A stretch of 64,000 nt of DNA. Source: Pelobates cultripes. Taxonomy: Eukaryota > Chordata > Amphibia > Anura > Pelobatidae. Under the pieces are notes generated by a model. That model was given only the letters and a program-made list of their open reading frames with translations, made no database searches and was not told the DNA's origin. Location of the stretch: assembly GCA_933207985.1 (NCBI GenBank), contig OW240913.1:96446794-96510793 (forward strand), in the 5' to 3' direction. This document shows, one piece after another, positions 36,328 through 46,149 of the stretch (its first letter is position 1; each line of letters starts with the position of its first letter). A program made the translations under genes and the position numbers.

Positions 36328-37234
36328 TTCTTCCATCTTTCTCCGTCTTCCTCCTTTTAAATCCGCCGGTGTATCTACCGGCTTCCATGATTGCCGTGGT
36401 TGCGCATGCGTCCATGCGTCATCACGCATAACGTCATACATCATGACGTATACGTGACCGCTATGCGCATGCGCAACCAAGGTGAACTGCAAACAACTTT
36501 ATTGTTCATATACACGGTAGCATTAAAGAGCGATCTTATGAAAAAAACGCTCTACAAGTATGCAAACCGGATTTACAATGCCTGCCTACCCCACTACTAA
36601 CCCCTAACAAAAGAATACTAAATGTAAAGGGGGGAAATATAAATCAGACAGGTGGACAAAAGGAGGAAAGGATATAAAAGAAAAAATATAAAAAAAAAAA
36701 TGGAAAAAAATGGAAAAAATAAATAAATAAATTTATATGTATAAAAAATTTATAAATATATAAAAAATTTATATCCTATTAAGGAAAAAAAAGAGTCCAT
36801 TTATATTTCCACAATGTCCATTATAATAAAGATGTACATAAACCTTACAAAAAACCTCTATATAATAATAATAGAAGTGTAGATGAATAACATGTAAAAA
36901 ATGTGGACAAATGAATAATCATCAAATTATGTAAGAGTAAAGATCAATATGAAAAATCTATAAATATAAATAAGAGTAATGATAATTATGGTAAAAAATG
37001 AAGGCATATAAAATCAAAACACATATAAAATTCACATATAAATATCTTATTAAATATCTTTTCAAGAATGTGATACCATAAAAATCTATATAAAATATAA
37101 AAATATATGTGTATAAAAATATATGAAAATGCATATAGAAAATACATACAAAGGATATATATCCATATTAAACAAATAAATAGATAAACTCAAGAGTGTA
37201 GATAAAAAGAGGTCATAAATAAAGCATCGTACAA
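36328..37234 (-). other. 3' non-coding region of the Penelope-like element
   Basis: The stretch 36328-36490 is GC-richer with GCGCATGCG and TGACGTAT words. From 36640 to 37200 it is extremely AT-rich. There is no coding potential. Confidence 0.6.
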
Positions 37235-39700
37235 TCAATCCATAAAAACTAATATGTCCAAATCAGTATTCAATCCTGAGGGAACAGAGGATTTCATTTT
37301 ATATATCCACTCTGTTTCTCTCATGGCTAGCCTCTTTTCTGTGTCCCCCCCTCTCCAGTGAGGTAAAACCATGTCGATCCCAATACAAATAAAATCGTTA
37401 AAATCAAAATCTTTGCATGTATTACAGTGTCTGGGTACACTATGCTTCTCATTTTTATTTTTAATCCCATTAAAATGTTCAAGCAATCTAGTGTGTAATT
37501 TCCTAATCGTCCGTCCAATATATTGGACCCCACATTTACACTGTAGCAAGTATACCACAAATTTACTTTGACAGTTGATAAAATGTTTTATTTTAAAAGT
37601 TTCTTTAGTTACCATACTAGAAAATTCTGTTGTCTTATTCTTTTGAAATTTACATGTGCTACACCTACCACATTTAAAAAAACCTTTAGGCCTTTCTATT
37701 AGGAAATTAATCTTCTCATTTTCAACTTGTCTTTTGGGCAAAATACTAGGAGCTAAAATATTCCTCAAATTATTGGGTCTTTTATAAATTACTCTAGGGT
37801 TCTGAGGTAAAATCTTTTTTAAAAACTTATCCTGTAGCAATATAGGCCAATTTTTCTTAATAGACTTCTCGATTAAATTGGCCTTGTTGCTAAATTTTGT
37901 CAAAAAAGCAAATTCTGACTGATTCCCAGCACCCTTCTTAGTCTCCTTGGTATTCATTAGAACATCTCTCCTCTGATAACCTTCTACCTGTTTTTGTGTA
38001 TTGGATAGAAGTATTTCAGGATAATTCCTATCCAAAAATTTTTTATTCAGAACCTGGACCTGTTGATTAAAATCTTCTTTCTCAGTGCAATTCCTATATA
38101 ATCTCAAATGCTGTCCTTTGGGAATGTTCGTCAGCCATTTCCGATGGTGGCAACTTGAAAACTCAATAAAACCATTTCCATCTGTCGGTTTAAAAAAAGT
38201 TTTACTAAAAATTCTTTTATCTTTAATAAAAAGGTTAAGATCTAAAAAATTAATATACCTATCATGGATTTCTTCAGTAAACCTCAGTCCATATGTATTA
38301 GAATTAATGTAAGATAAAAATTCAGTTAAAAGACTTCTGCCACCTTTCCAGATAATTAAAACGTCATCAATGTACCTTCTCCATTGCACCAGGTTCGCAC
38401 CAAATGTGTTATTACACCAAATATTGTTCAATTCCCAGTCAGCCACAAAAATGTTGGCATAACTTGGTGCGAACCTGGTGCCCATCGCTGTTCCACATGT
38501 TTGAAGGTAATACAACCCTTCAAACCAAAAATAGTTGTGGAACAGGATGAATCTGATGAGATCTAAAACAAAGGTGGCCTGTCCTGGATTCATATCTGTA
38601 TCACGACTCAGGACATTACGTACAGCTTCAATGCCCTTCTCGTGATCAATCATAGTGTATAAAGAGGTGACGTCAACTTTTACCCAAAGGTATTCATCTT
38701 TCCATTCGAGACCTTCCAATTCTTTGATGATCTGGACAGAATCTTTGGTATACGATTTGGCTAAAACAACATATTTCTGCAAAAAGAAATCGATATACTG
38801 TGAGATATTGCTAGTAAGAGACCCAATACCAGTGATAATAGGTCTTCCTGGTGGAGATTCCAAGCATTTGTGCACTTTAGGTAAGTAATAAAAGACAGCT
38901 GTCTTAGGTGAGTTAATAAATAAATAATTAAATTCATCTTTATTTATAATCTCGTTCTTCAAACCTGTTAATAAAATACCATGTAATTCCTCTTTAAATT
39001 TACCTGTAGGATTACTCTTTAAAATCTTATAAGTGTCTGAATCACCTAATAACCTCAAAGACTCTTTCATATAATCAGCTCTATTGAGGATAACAATACC
39101 TCCACCTTTGTCGGCCTGCCTGATTACTATGTCTCTATTATCTTTTAATTCTTTTAAAGCTTGTTTTTCTCTCCTAGTCAAATTATCTTTACCTCTATTT
39201 TTAGAGAGTTTCTCAAATTCGCTCATCACCATTTCACAAAATACTGGTATATAATCTCCCTTTTCCCAAGTAGGAAAAATTTTTGATTTACTCTTTAAAC
39301 CGGAATGTATGATTTCAGGTGCCATAGACTCAATTTGGGTCACATCCATCATTTGATCACTTTGAGAGTCTCTAAAAGCAATACCAACTTCTTTTTTCTT
39401 TTCAAAAAATCTTTTAATAGTCAGTTTTCTTAAAAATTTCTGGGTATCTATAAAAAGTTCAAACATATTGGGATCTGTTTGTGGGGCAAATTTTAATCCT
39501 TTATTAAAAACCTCTAATTGTTCTTTAGTAAAAATCTCTTTAGATAAATTAAAAATGCCTTCAATACTCTTTGTGTCATTTAATCCGACATTTCTCCTTC
39601 CTCTATTTCCTCTAATCCTCCTATTGCCCCTAGGAGTCTCCTTTTTTTGGAGGGTGTTTGTAAAGTTTGTAGAGGTGAGAACCTGTTTCTGTGAACCCAA
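37235..39700 (-). CDS. Penelope-like reverse transcriptase with GIY-YIG endonuclease
   Basis: An unbroken frame of about 821 codons. A basic N-terminus precedes the RT core: RQADKGGGIV (residues about 194-203), YYLPKVHK (271-278), GRPIIT, KVDVTSLYT (341-349, motif A), TAMGTRFAPSYANIF (motif B) and RYIDDVLI (442-449, motif C with paired Asp). A C-terminal Cys-rich segment (CGRCSTCKF) precedes a GIY-YIG nuclease (VVYLLQC at about 715-721, YIGRT at 727-731, then LLEHF). This is the hallmark domain order of Penelope-like elements, which prime reverse transcription at nicked target DNA. All catalytic signatures are present. No ATG opens the frame: the start at 39700 is TTG, and the frame overlaps ORF1 by about 120 nt in the -1 phase. 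Translation may depend on frameshifting near 39642-39648. Confidence 0.9.
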   Translation of the reverse strand: MGSQKQVLTSTNFTNTLQKKETPRGNRRIRGNRGRRNVGLNDTKSIEGIFNLSKEIFTKEQLEVFNKGLKFAPQTDPNMFELFIDTQKFLRKLTIKRFFEKKKEVGIAFRDSQSDQMMDVTQIESMAPEIIHSGLKSKSKIFPTWEKGDYIPVFCEMVMSEFEKLSKNRGKDNLTRREKQALKELKDNRDIVIRQADKGGGIVILNRADYMKESLRLLGDSDTYKILKSNPTGKFKEELHGILLTGLKNEIINKDEFNYLFINSPKTAVFYYLPKVHKCLESPPGRPIITGIGSLTSNISQYIDFFLQKYVVLAKSYTKDSVQIIKELEGLEWKDEYLWVKVDVTSLYTMIDHEKGIEAVRNVLSRDTDMNPGQATFVLDLIRFILFHNYFWFEGLYYLQTCGTAMGTRFAPSYANIFVADWELNNIWCNNTFGANLVQWRRYIDDVLIIWKGGRSLLTEFLSYINSNTYGLRFTEEIHDRYINFLDLNLFIKDKRIFSKTFFKPTDGNGFIEFSSCHHRKWLTNIPKGQHLRLYRNCTEKEDFNQQVQVLNKKFLDRNYPEILLSNTQKQVEGYQRRDVLMNTKETKKGAGNQSEFAFLTKFSNKANLIEKSIKKNWPILLQDKFLKKILPQNPRVIYKRPNNLRNILAPSILPKRQVENEKINFLIERPKGFFKCGRCSTCKFQKNKTTEFSSMVTKETFKIKHFINCQSKFVVYLLQCKCGVQYIGRTIRKLHTRLLEHFNGIKNKNEKHSVPRHCNTCKDFDFNDFICIGIDMVLPHWRGGDTEKRLAMRETEWIYKMKSSVPSGLNTDLDILVFMD

Positions 39701-40323
39701 ACATTTTGTCCTTGTTTGGGTCGATTCTCTAAAAAAATCTCGGGTTGGTCATATCTACCTCTTGTTCTACTATTAATCACATTACTCTGAGTAGAGGATC
39801 TGTCTTTACCTCTACTATTCATCATGTTACTTTGATTATCTTTTCGTCTCACTACCCTATTAGGTTCCTCATAATTGCTGGTTTTCTTAATGAATGATTC
39901 TCCATAGTCGTCTCTACTCTTCTTATAGATTTTAGATTCTCTAGGGGCATTTTTCTTATCACGCCCTCCTCTAGATTCTTTATTAAATTTATAAGATCTA
40001 TTTTCATGATTGTTTCTATAATTCTGAGGGCCCCTAGGCCCCTTTTTTCTCCATTCTCTTTGTATGCCTCTTCTATAATCATCCTTATCTCTATTCAATT
40101 TATTTTCCTTAATATTTAAAATCTTTTCTTCTAATTTTTCTACATTCTTGTTCAATAACTTACTATTTTCCTTTATTGTTTCCTCATCAAAAGCCATATT
40201 TATCTCATATTCCACTGAATGAATTTCCTCTTCTATATTTCTCAAACAATCCTCCTGGTATTTTACCAGGATTTCCATTAACTGGTTTGAGCAATTATCA
40301 AGAGTATCATTCCACTTAGTCAT
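39580..40323 (-). CDS. ORF1 of the Penelope-like element, basic RNA-binding-like protein
   Basis: From the first ATG inside the element (40321-40323) the frame runs about 247 codons to 39580. The first third is acidic and helical (EEEIHSVEYEINMAF, EKLEEKILNIKE), suggesting a coiled coil. The rest is Arg/Lys/Asn/Gly-rich (NYRNNHENRSYKFNKES, RRKDNQSNMMNSRGKDR), as in nucleic-acid-binding chaperones. It has no zinc finger and I do not recognise a named domain. The frame also extends upstream into the host provirus integrase. It overlaps the RT frame by about 120 nt. It could be a separate ORF1 or the N-terminus of one long polyprotein split by a homopolymer indel. Confidence 0.7.
   Translation of the reverse strand: MTKWNDTLDNCSNQLMEILVKYQEDCLRNIEEEIHSVEYEINMAFDEETIKENSKLLNKNVEKLEEKILNIKENKLNRDKDDYRRGIQREWRKKGPRGPQNYRNNHENRSYKFNKESRGGRDKKNAPRESKIYKKSRDDYGESFIKKTSNYEEPNRVVRRKDNQSNMMNSRGKDRSSTQSNVINSRTRGRYDQPEIFLENRPKQGQNVWVHRNRFSPLQTLQTPSKKRRLLGAIGGLEEIEEGEMSD
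39642..39648 (-). promoter_or_regulatory. A7 run in ORF1/ORF2 overlap, candidate -1 slippage site
   Basis: In element sense a run of seven A followed by GG lies in the overlap. Slipping back one base here passes from the ORF1 phase to the RT phase. It may be a programmed site, or an indel in a homopolymer may have broken one long frame. Confidence 0.45.
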
Positions 40324-40368
40324 AAAATCAGGATTCTCTTGACCGAATGCAGGTTCATGTGAACCATG

Positions 40369-41458
40369 CTCTAGGCCTCCTGGGTTATTTCTAGCACATG
40401 TAAGGCATCGGGAAAGTTGGGCCTTAACTAAATGTGGTAAATTCCTTATACAAAATGTAGTTTGCAAAGTCTCTATGGTTGATTTTTGACCAATGTGTCC
40501 GAACCCATAAAAATGAGAAATAAAAATTGGGGCTGATGTCTGGGGAATACCTACTCATCCCTCCTTGTCTGACCATAGACCATTATGGTCAATGGACAGA
40601 CTCTCCTTTTGCCAGTATGAAATGTCATACACTGAATGGCAGTGATATTCCTGTCAGGTATAGGTGGTAGAAGAACCATGGACAATTGTTGCTGTATAGG
40701 AGAGGGGTAGTCAGGATGAGGTGGACCATATAAGGCTGCATGTTTGGCTGCTGCTTCGGCCAATGCATTACCCTTAGATACCTCTGTACCATCTGTAGAA
40801 TGTCCCTTGCATTTGACGATAGCCAATGATTGGGGTAGCAACAGTGAGTCAAGGAGGTGATTGACCAGCTGGGCATGTGAAATGCCCTTGCCATCTGCGG
40901 TGATTAAACCGCGATTTCGCCAAAAAAGGCCAAAATCATGGGCGACGCCAAAGGCATAGCGGGAATCTGTGTAGATAGTAACATCTTGGCCTAAAAAAAA
41001 ATTGCAGGCTTGTGTGAGAGCAACAAGTTCAGCAGCCTGAGCAGATACAAATGGGGGAGCGTTAGCTTGCAGGACAATGTCAGAGAGCTGTACAACAGAG
41101 AAACCAGTATAATAAACACCATCAGCAGGTTTGGAACATGAACCATCAACAAAAACAACGTGTCCAGCTGACAAGGGGGTGGACTGTAAGTCAGAGCGTG
41201 GTGAAGTAGCCTGATTAATAGAGTCAATACAGTCATGGGAAGGGGAGGGTGCATTGGGTAGGCGCAGGAGAGCATGCAAGAGAGAAGCAGGACCTGATCC
41301 AGGGGTTTGATATTTGATAGAAAGATTTTGTGTGGAGGTAAGGATGGTCTCATATCCAGATCTACGCTGGGAAGTCATATGCTGTGTAGTGATATTATTA
41401 AGTATTTGTATAACCTGATGAGATGTATGCAGAACAAGAGGATGAGACAGTACTATTG
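40369..41458 (-). pseudogene. pol: RNase H and integrase zinc-binding region of the provirus
   Basis: The minus strand from about 41458 holds the connection region, then RNase H: VDGSCSKP, AELVAL, IYTDSRYAFGVAHDFG and KCKGHSTDGTEVSKGNALAE cover the catalytic Asp/Glu set and the C-helix region. A frameshift near 40555 leads to the integrase N-terminal HHCC domain (HFYGFGHIGQKST, then CLTCARNNPG). The Penelope-like element cuts it at 40369. The upstream RT lies at 53898-55250, displaced by the plus-strand retrovirus-like element. Confidence 0.85.
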
Positions 41459-41462
41459 GCTG

Positions 41463-43047
41463 TGTCAGGGTATTTATATCGGCAGACATCTTGTGCTATG
41501 ATAGAAACTAAAAGTGTATATTCTGAGTCACTCTGAACAGACCAGACTCCATTTTGTTATTTCAAGTTAACAGAAAGACACTATATTTCTATCTGTAAGC
41601 TAACCACTTTCCCAGAGCTCAGGAATGCATAGTATATACAAGCCAAGTGATAAGGAAGGGGGTTGGACAGACTGTCTAATGCTAAAAGAATATAATCAAA
41701 TCTAAACCCAGACAATTGTGACAGAGAAGATTAAATAATTTAATTTTACTGTCTATATATATAAGGTACCATTGTATGGAAAAGGGTAAACTTAGTTCAT
41801 GATCTGTCATATCAGAAATTATGGCAGGAATTGCAGACGCTAAGTCTGGACAAAATTTAAGAAACCCTTTGAAATTTTAAATTATGGCGCTATAAAGATA
41901 ACGCAAAATGACGTCAAAATAGCCACCAGGAAAAGTTAACTCTTTCCTGGATAGGTATGTTTAGTGGGACAAGACTGCCCTCTACAGACCAAATAACTAA
42001 TTTGCGATCTGGAAGATAACCACACCTCTAGTGCTTCTATTGGGTTATCAACTGATGACGTACAGAGAGTCTGGCCCTTTAAAAGTTAAGACAAAGGGAA
42101 GATAGAAGAGATAGAGACGAAGGAGGCAGATGCAAGATATGCAAAGGAGAGAAAAGAGAGGAATTGGAAGTTTGGGGACTCCAACCTCCATGCAGAGACA
42201 CATCCAAATAAATTCCTGAGACTACCAATCGGATGAAATATCTACTCAACTGGTAATTATACTGGTTTCATTTAATTAAATTAAATTAATTAAATTATAT
42301 TAATAGCATTATATATGACTGGATAAAGCACGGTCAGATTTCCATATTAAGAAATCTTAGTTAACTAAGAATATATAGTTATAAATATTCCATTCTGCAG
42401 GTGGAATTAAGAATAATTATATATTGATGTGATATTATCACGTGTTAGCATACCGCTGTTTTTATCCAGGTGTATTGATTTGCTCTAAATTAAGATAGAT
42501 ATCTTTTAGACAAATTAAAATCTGCTTATATAATATGTAGATTCTCTTATTGGATGGTTTAAGAAAATGAATTTAAACTGGTTTAAATGTTATTTTATTT
42601 AAAAATTACATAAGAATAGATCTTAACTACCTAGGAGATCTAGCCAGCATTGAAAGGGTTATTCTAACTGTCTGCTAAACTTTACGACCTTACGCTGCAC
42701 TCTGAGGAATTCTGTTCTTCGCTGTGTGAAAACTTTCACTTTAAGTCTGTGAAAGATAGTCATAAATAAAGTCTTGACAGAAAATGCTTTTTAGCCATTG
42801 AAACGTAATACCCATTCCTTTGTATTGCATACCATTTTATACTGAATATTCATTGATTATTGTCATGCATGTTACATAATATTATTTGTTAATTATTGGT
42901 TATCATAAATAAAATCTATTTTTATACATTGTGATTATTTATATGAAATACTTTTCACTTAACACGATAAACGTTCTTTGGGATCTGAGAATTGAATTAG
43001 TGGGCAATTCTCACTGTTACTATTATTATCCCATAAATATCCCCACA
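41463..43047 (+). repeat. 5' LTR of the plus-strand element
   Basis: 1585 bp, near-identical to 52307-53893; by eye the differences are few and small (for example near 42105, 42295, 42600 and 42725). Signals include TATATATATAA at 41754-41764, a palindromic TGACGTCA at 41909-41916 and CCTTTAAAAG near 42075. AATAAA at 42765-42770 is a plausible polyadenylation signal. Confidence 0.95.
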
Positions 43048-43050
43048 TAT

Positions 43051-43072
43051 TGGAGGCACGCTGCTGAGATCG
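43051..43072 (+). promoter_or_regulatory. Primer binding site, probably tRNA-Thr-like
   Basis: Three bases after the LTR, TGGAGGCACGCTGCTGAGAT can pair with a tRNA 3' end. The first nine bases fit the ends of vertebrate tRNA-Thr (...GTGCCTCCA). The next bases need a small gap, so the primer assignment is tentative. Confidence 0.55.
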
Positions 43073-43180
43073 TTTAAGTTGAAATTATATTTCATATATA
43101 ATAATATTGGTGTAATTCATGCAATTTAATCTTGATATAGAAAAGAGTTTTGTATTGAGATTAAATCACTGTATAGAAAT

Positions 43181-45253
43181 ATGGCTGAATCCAGCAATAC
43201 GTCTGTAACAGATAATACTGAAATAATTGAAGACCTAAGAAAACATGCTCTAGTTCATATTCATAAACATATGAAAAATGATGCAACCTATGAGGTTTGG
43301 TTGAAAAGCATAGAATGGGAAGCTAAACAAACCATTCTAACTGATGAACACATCATCATATATCTTAAAGAAATTGCTGAACAAAAGAACATAGAAAGGA
43401 AAATGGCGTACATAATACACTCTTGGCCTTTCTTTATGACAGCACTTCTTAAGGTGTGTGATGAAAACAAGTCACTGAATGCCAAATTGGACACGTACAG
43501 TGACGATTTGGGCATTCAAAATGGGAAATACCAAGATTTACTTGCTGAGCATAAAACTCGTCAGGCTGATCATGAAAAAGAAATGAAAGCTTTGATGGAT
43601 AAATATGCACAGGAAATAAATCAGCTTAAAATGCAATTGGATGAGTATGAAAAGGAGAGTCAGAAATTAGACAGTGAGGTTGATAGTCATCATTCTGTGC
43701 CAAAAAGTTGCACAAAAATGCAAGAAAAGACTATCTGTAAATCCCCTCCTTATTATGATTTTCCCACACCAAACCAGGTTTTCATAAAACAGTCTGTAAG
43801 TAAAGATGTGAGTAATTCTAAAAAATCAACTGTGGAACAAGATTCCCCATTTCATGACGTTACCAAGCCATCTTGGCAATCTTGGGCAGAACAGTTTGAA
43901 AAAGCTGTCCTGGCCAAGCTTGACAGAAAGAATCAAATTCAAGATGATAGGAATGAAAACAGACATGGTTCTGTACACTGGCAGGATTCTGATGCAGATC
44001 AGAGTTGTGACAGTGAACAAGAAGCTCAGAGTGATGGGAGTGAAAGTGATTGCACTATCCACTCTGAAGGCCATGTAACTGATATGCCATCTGCGCTGTT
44101 GTATGGGTCTAATTCCTCTTCAGCAGACAGATCGCATAGACGTTTACCCAAACACAGAAACAGAGATCGTAAATCAACGACGCCTGTTTATGAAACACCA
44201 AAGGTCATCAAATTCCTTAGAGAGACTGTCCCACAATTTTCTAGAGGTTCAGGAAACATATCTGAACATCTGGAAAATTATGATAGAGCAATGAATTCAT
44301 TGGGCATGTATGATGACATTCATAAGAAATGGTTCATTACATGGACCTTTGATTCAATGTGCCGTGTTTATCTAGAAAGTCTTCAAGCTATACAGTTAAT
44401 GTCCTGGTCCAAGATGAAATATGAAATAATCATGGAATATGGTAAGTATAAAACTATTGCCTCTGCAAAGAGGGCGCTTTATAACTTAAAGTGCCGTCCA
44501 GATCAAAGCCCCAGAGAATTTTTAATAATTCTTAAAAATGCATACTCTGTGGCCCAAAGGAAACCCAGGTATGAAAGCACAGACTTCAAAGATCTGTATT
44601 TTCATGCCATGCCAGTAAACATACAAATGAATCTCGCAAGAGATTACGATTGTAAGTTGCCATTAGAATGGCTAGTCAGTCAGTGTATGAAATTGTACAC
44701 TATACACCATGCACATGACGAAAATCAGCCAAAGGTTAAGAAACCTGGTGATAAAATGGTGTCAGAGACTAAAATTCAGTTAGGTTTAGAAACCCAACAG
44801 AAAAAGAGGACCTATTCCGAGGTTTTGAAAACACCAAAACCTCAGAAACAGGAAAATGCCAGAAGCAATTCTGCAAACTCCTCTAATAACTCTGAAAAGT
44901 CCAATACCAATGGGAATAAACGCCCCTGGGTTAATAAGAACCAAGGCAATTCCCAATGGAGAAGGAATCCTCAGGGAAATAGGAGATATGGAAACAGAAA
45001 CAACCAATCTGCTTCCAATAACTCCCAACAGTCTCAGCCATCCCAGCCAAATTCTAATGGGCAAAGACAAAACGGCAATGGGGGAAATAATTTGCGTCGT
45101 CAGGTTGGTCAATTGACAGACCAGATGGGCAAATTAATGGAGGAAATGACAAAGATCAACCAAGTCTTTGCTCTCAATCCTTTTTTAGGGATAGCTCCAA
45201 TTGCAGAACTACCTGTGCAACCGCAGCAACAACAACAGGTGCCGCAGCAATAA
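43181..45253 (+). CDS. gag: Gag polyprotein of the plus-strand element
   Basis: An intact 690-codon frame starts at the first ATG after the leader. Residues about 95-170 form a heptad-rich coiled coil (NAKLDTYSDDL, KEMKALMDKYAQEINQLKMQL). A Ser/Asp-rich linker follows. Residues about 345-500 resemble a capsid of the Ty3/retroviral type, including a KCRPDQSPREFLIILKNA segment in the place of the major homology region. The C-terminus is Asn/Gln/Gly/Arg-rich with repeated basic patches and a poly-Gln end, and it has no CCHC zinc knuckle. That layout recalls foamy virus Gag rather than orthoretroviruses. A UUUUUUA heptamer lies 66 nt before the stop. No myristoylation signal is seen. Confidence 0.9.
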   Translation: MAESSNTSVTDNTEIIEDLRKHALVHIHKHMKNDATYEVWLKSIEWEAKQTILTDEHIIIYLKEIAEQKNIERKMAYIIHSWPFFMTALLKVCDENKSLNAKLDTYSDDLGIQNGKYQDLLAEHKTRQADHEKEMKALMDKYAQEINQLKMQLDEYEKESQKLDSEVDSHHSVPKSCTKMQEKTICKSPPYYDFPTPNQVFIKQSVSKDVSNSKKSTVEQDSPFHDVTKPSWQSWAEQFEKAVLAKLDRKNQIQDDRNENRHGSVHWQDSDADQSCDSEQEAQSDGSESDCTIHSEGHVTDMPSALLYGSNSSSADRSHRRLPKHRNRDRKSTTPVYETPKVIKFLRETVPQFSRGSGNISEHLENYDRAMNSLGMYDDIHKKWFITWTFDSMCRVYLESLQAIQLMSWSKMKYEIIMEYGKYKTIASAKRALYNLKCRPDQSPREFLIILKNAYSVAQRKPRYESTDFKDLYFHAMPVNIQMNLARDYDCKLPLEWLVSQCMKLYTIHHAHDENQPKVKKPGDKMVSETKIQLGLETQQKKRTYSEVLKTPKPQKQENARSNSANSSNNSEKSNTNGNKRPWVNKNQGNSQWRRNPQGNRRYGNRNNQSASNNSQQSQPSQPNSNGQRQNGNGGNNLRRQVGQLTDQMGKLMEEMTKINQVFALNPFLGIAPIAELPVQPQQQQQVPQQ
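45181..45187 (+). promoter_or_regulatory. -1 ribosomal frameshift heptamer (TTTTTTA)
   Basis: The gag codons CCT TTT TTA place the run exactly as X_XXY_YYZ. A -1 slip enters the protease frame (next codons TTT AGG GAT), which is open to 46147. The same heptamer serves lentiviral gag-pro-pol. A downstream pseudoknot was not established. Confidence 0.75.
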
Positions 45254-46149
45254 TAGCCACTGTGACTAAACAGGCTAGGTTATCAGTAGATGTAATACCT
45301 AACCCTGTTTCCTTTCCAGGTACTAACAGTCAAACAAACAATAGTTGTGTTAGAAAACCTATTGCCTATACCGTCACTTCACTTCCGGGTGAAGGAGGCG
45401 CAACGTGTTCCTCTGTTTTTTCATTTCAGCCAAAGGCTAAAGTAGCCCCAGCAACCACTAGTTTCCAGGATCCAGACCTGAAAGGGTTAACTGATGAGAT
45501 GCCGACCACTAGTTCTCACTTGATAGTTCAAGATGTTCCTAAAAAGGATGGGCCTGTGGGTAAGACTGAGCATTCCTCAGTACAGGTAGAAACTACTGCT
45601 GTGACCGGTAATGTATGGAAAACAAGTAATATGTTGACACATTCTAAATTCTTATGTGAATTAGAAGAACATGAAGGAAGGTACTACATGTCTGTAGAAA
45701 TACAGGATTCGCTACCCCAGCCTTTTAAAGGGTTAATAGATACTGGTTCACAAGCCACTATCTTATCCAATACCTACTTCCAGCAGGTAATGGACTTAGC
45801 AACGGATAAGCCGAAGCTAAGAGATTTCCCCAATGCTCTGTTGAGTGTAGGAGGAAATGCCCTTCATGTTATTGGCAATACCTGGTTAAAGTTTGAAATA
45901 GGTAACAAAACCTTTAGACACCCGGTGATAGTGGTAGATCTCCCCTATGACCGACTGATTCTGGGTATAGACATACTCAGAAGACTTAACACAATTATTG
46001 ACTGTGTAAATGGAATTGTATGGTCACAAGCTAAGGTTCCCATAACCTATGAGAAATCACATGTACAATCTGATCGTAACTGCCATGTGATAGAAGAAAG
46101 ACCTGACTCAATTGAGGTACATTTTAGAATAGTCAGTCACCTGACGTGA
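45188..46149 (+). CDS. pro: Protease (Pro) of the plus-strand element
   Basis: The frame is reached by the -1 shift at 45181-45187 and has no ATG of its own. About 140 residues of Ser/Thr/Pro-rich linker precede a retropepsin: FKGLIDTGSQATIL, with the catalytic DTG at 45739-45747, and LILGIDIL at about 45955-45978, the flap-distal ILG block. The frame ends TGA at 46147-46149, where pol is open one phase back. The pol frame has no obvious slippery site upstream, so this junction may be a one-base mutation rather than a second programmed shift. A second protease-like domain follows in the pol frame. Confidence 0.85.

Larger units (their letters stand above)
35780..40351 (-). mobile_element. Penelope-like element with GIY-YIG domain
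   Basis: The element is flanked by a 17-bp duplication (ggttcatgtgaaccatg at 35763-35779 and 40352-40368), lying in the integrase gene of the provirus. In element sense (minus) the order is a short 5' region, an Arg/Lys/Asn-rich frame (ORF1), an overlapping RT plus GIY-YIG frame (ORF2), then about 1.45 kb of AT-rich 3' DNA with a hammerhead-like motif at 36292-36327. The uninterrupted 821 codons suggest a recent copy. Motifs fit the Neptune/Naiad/Penelope groups; I cannot decide between them. The 5' end lies only about 28 bp before the first ATG of ORF1, so 5' truncation is likely. Confidence 0.9.
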
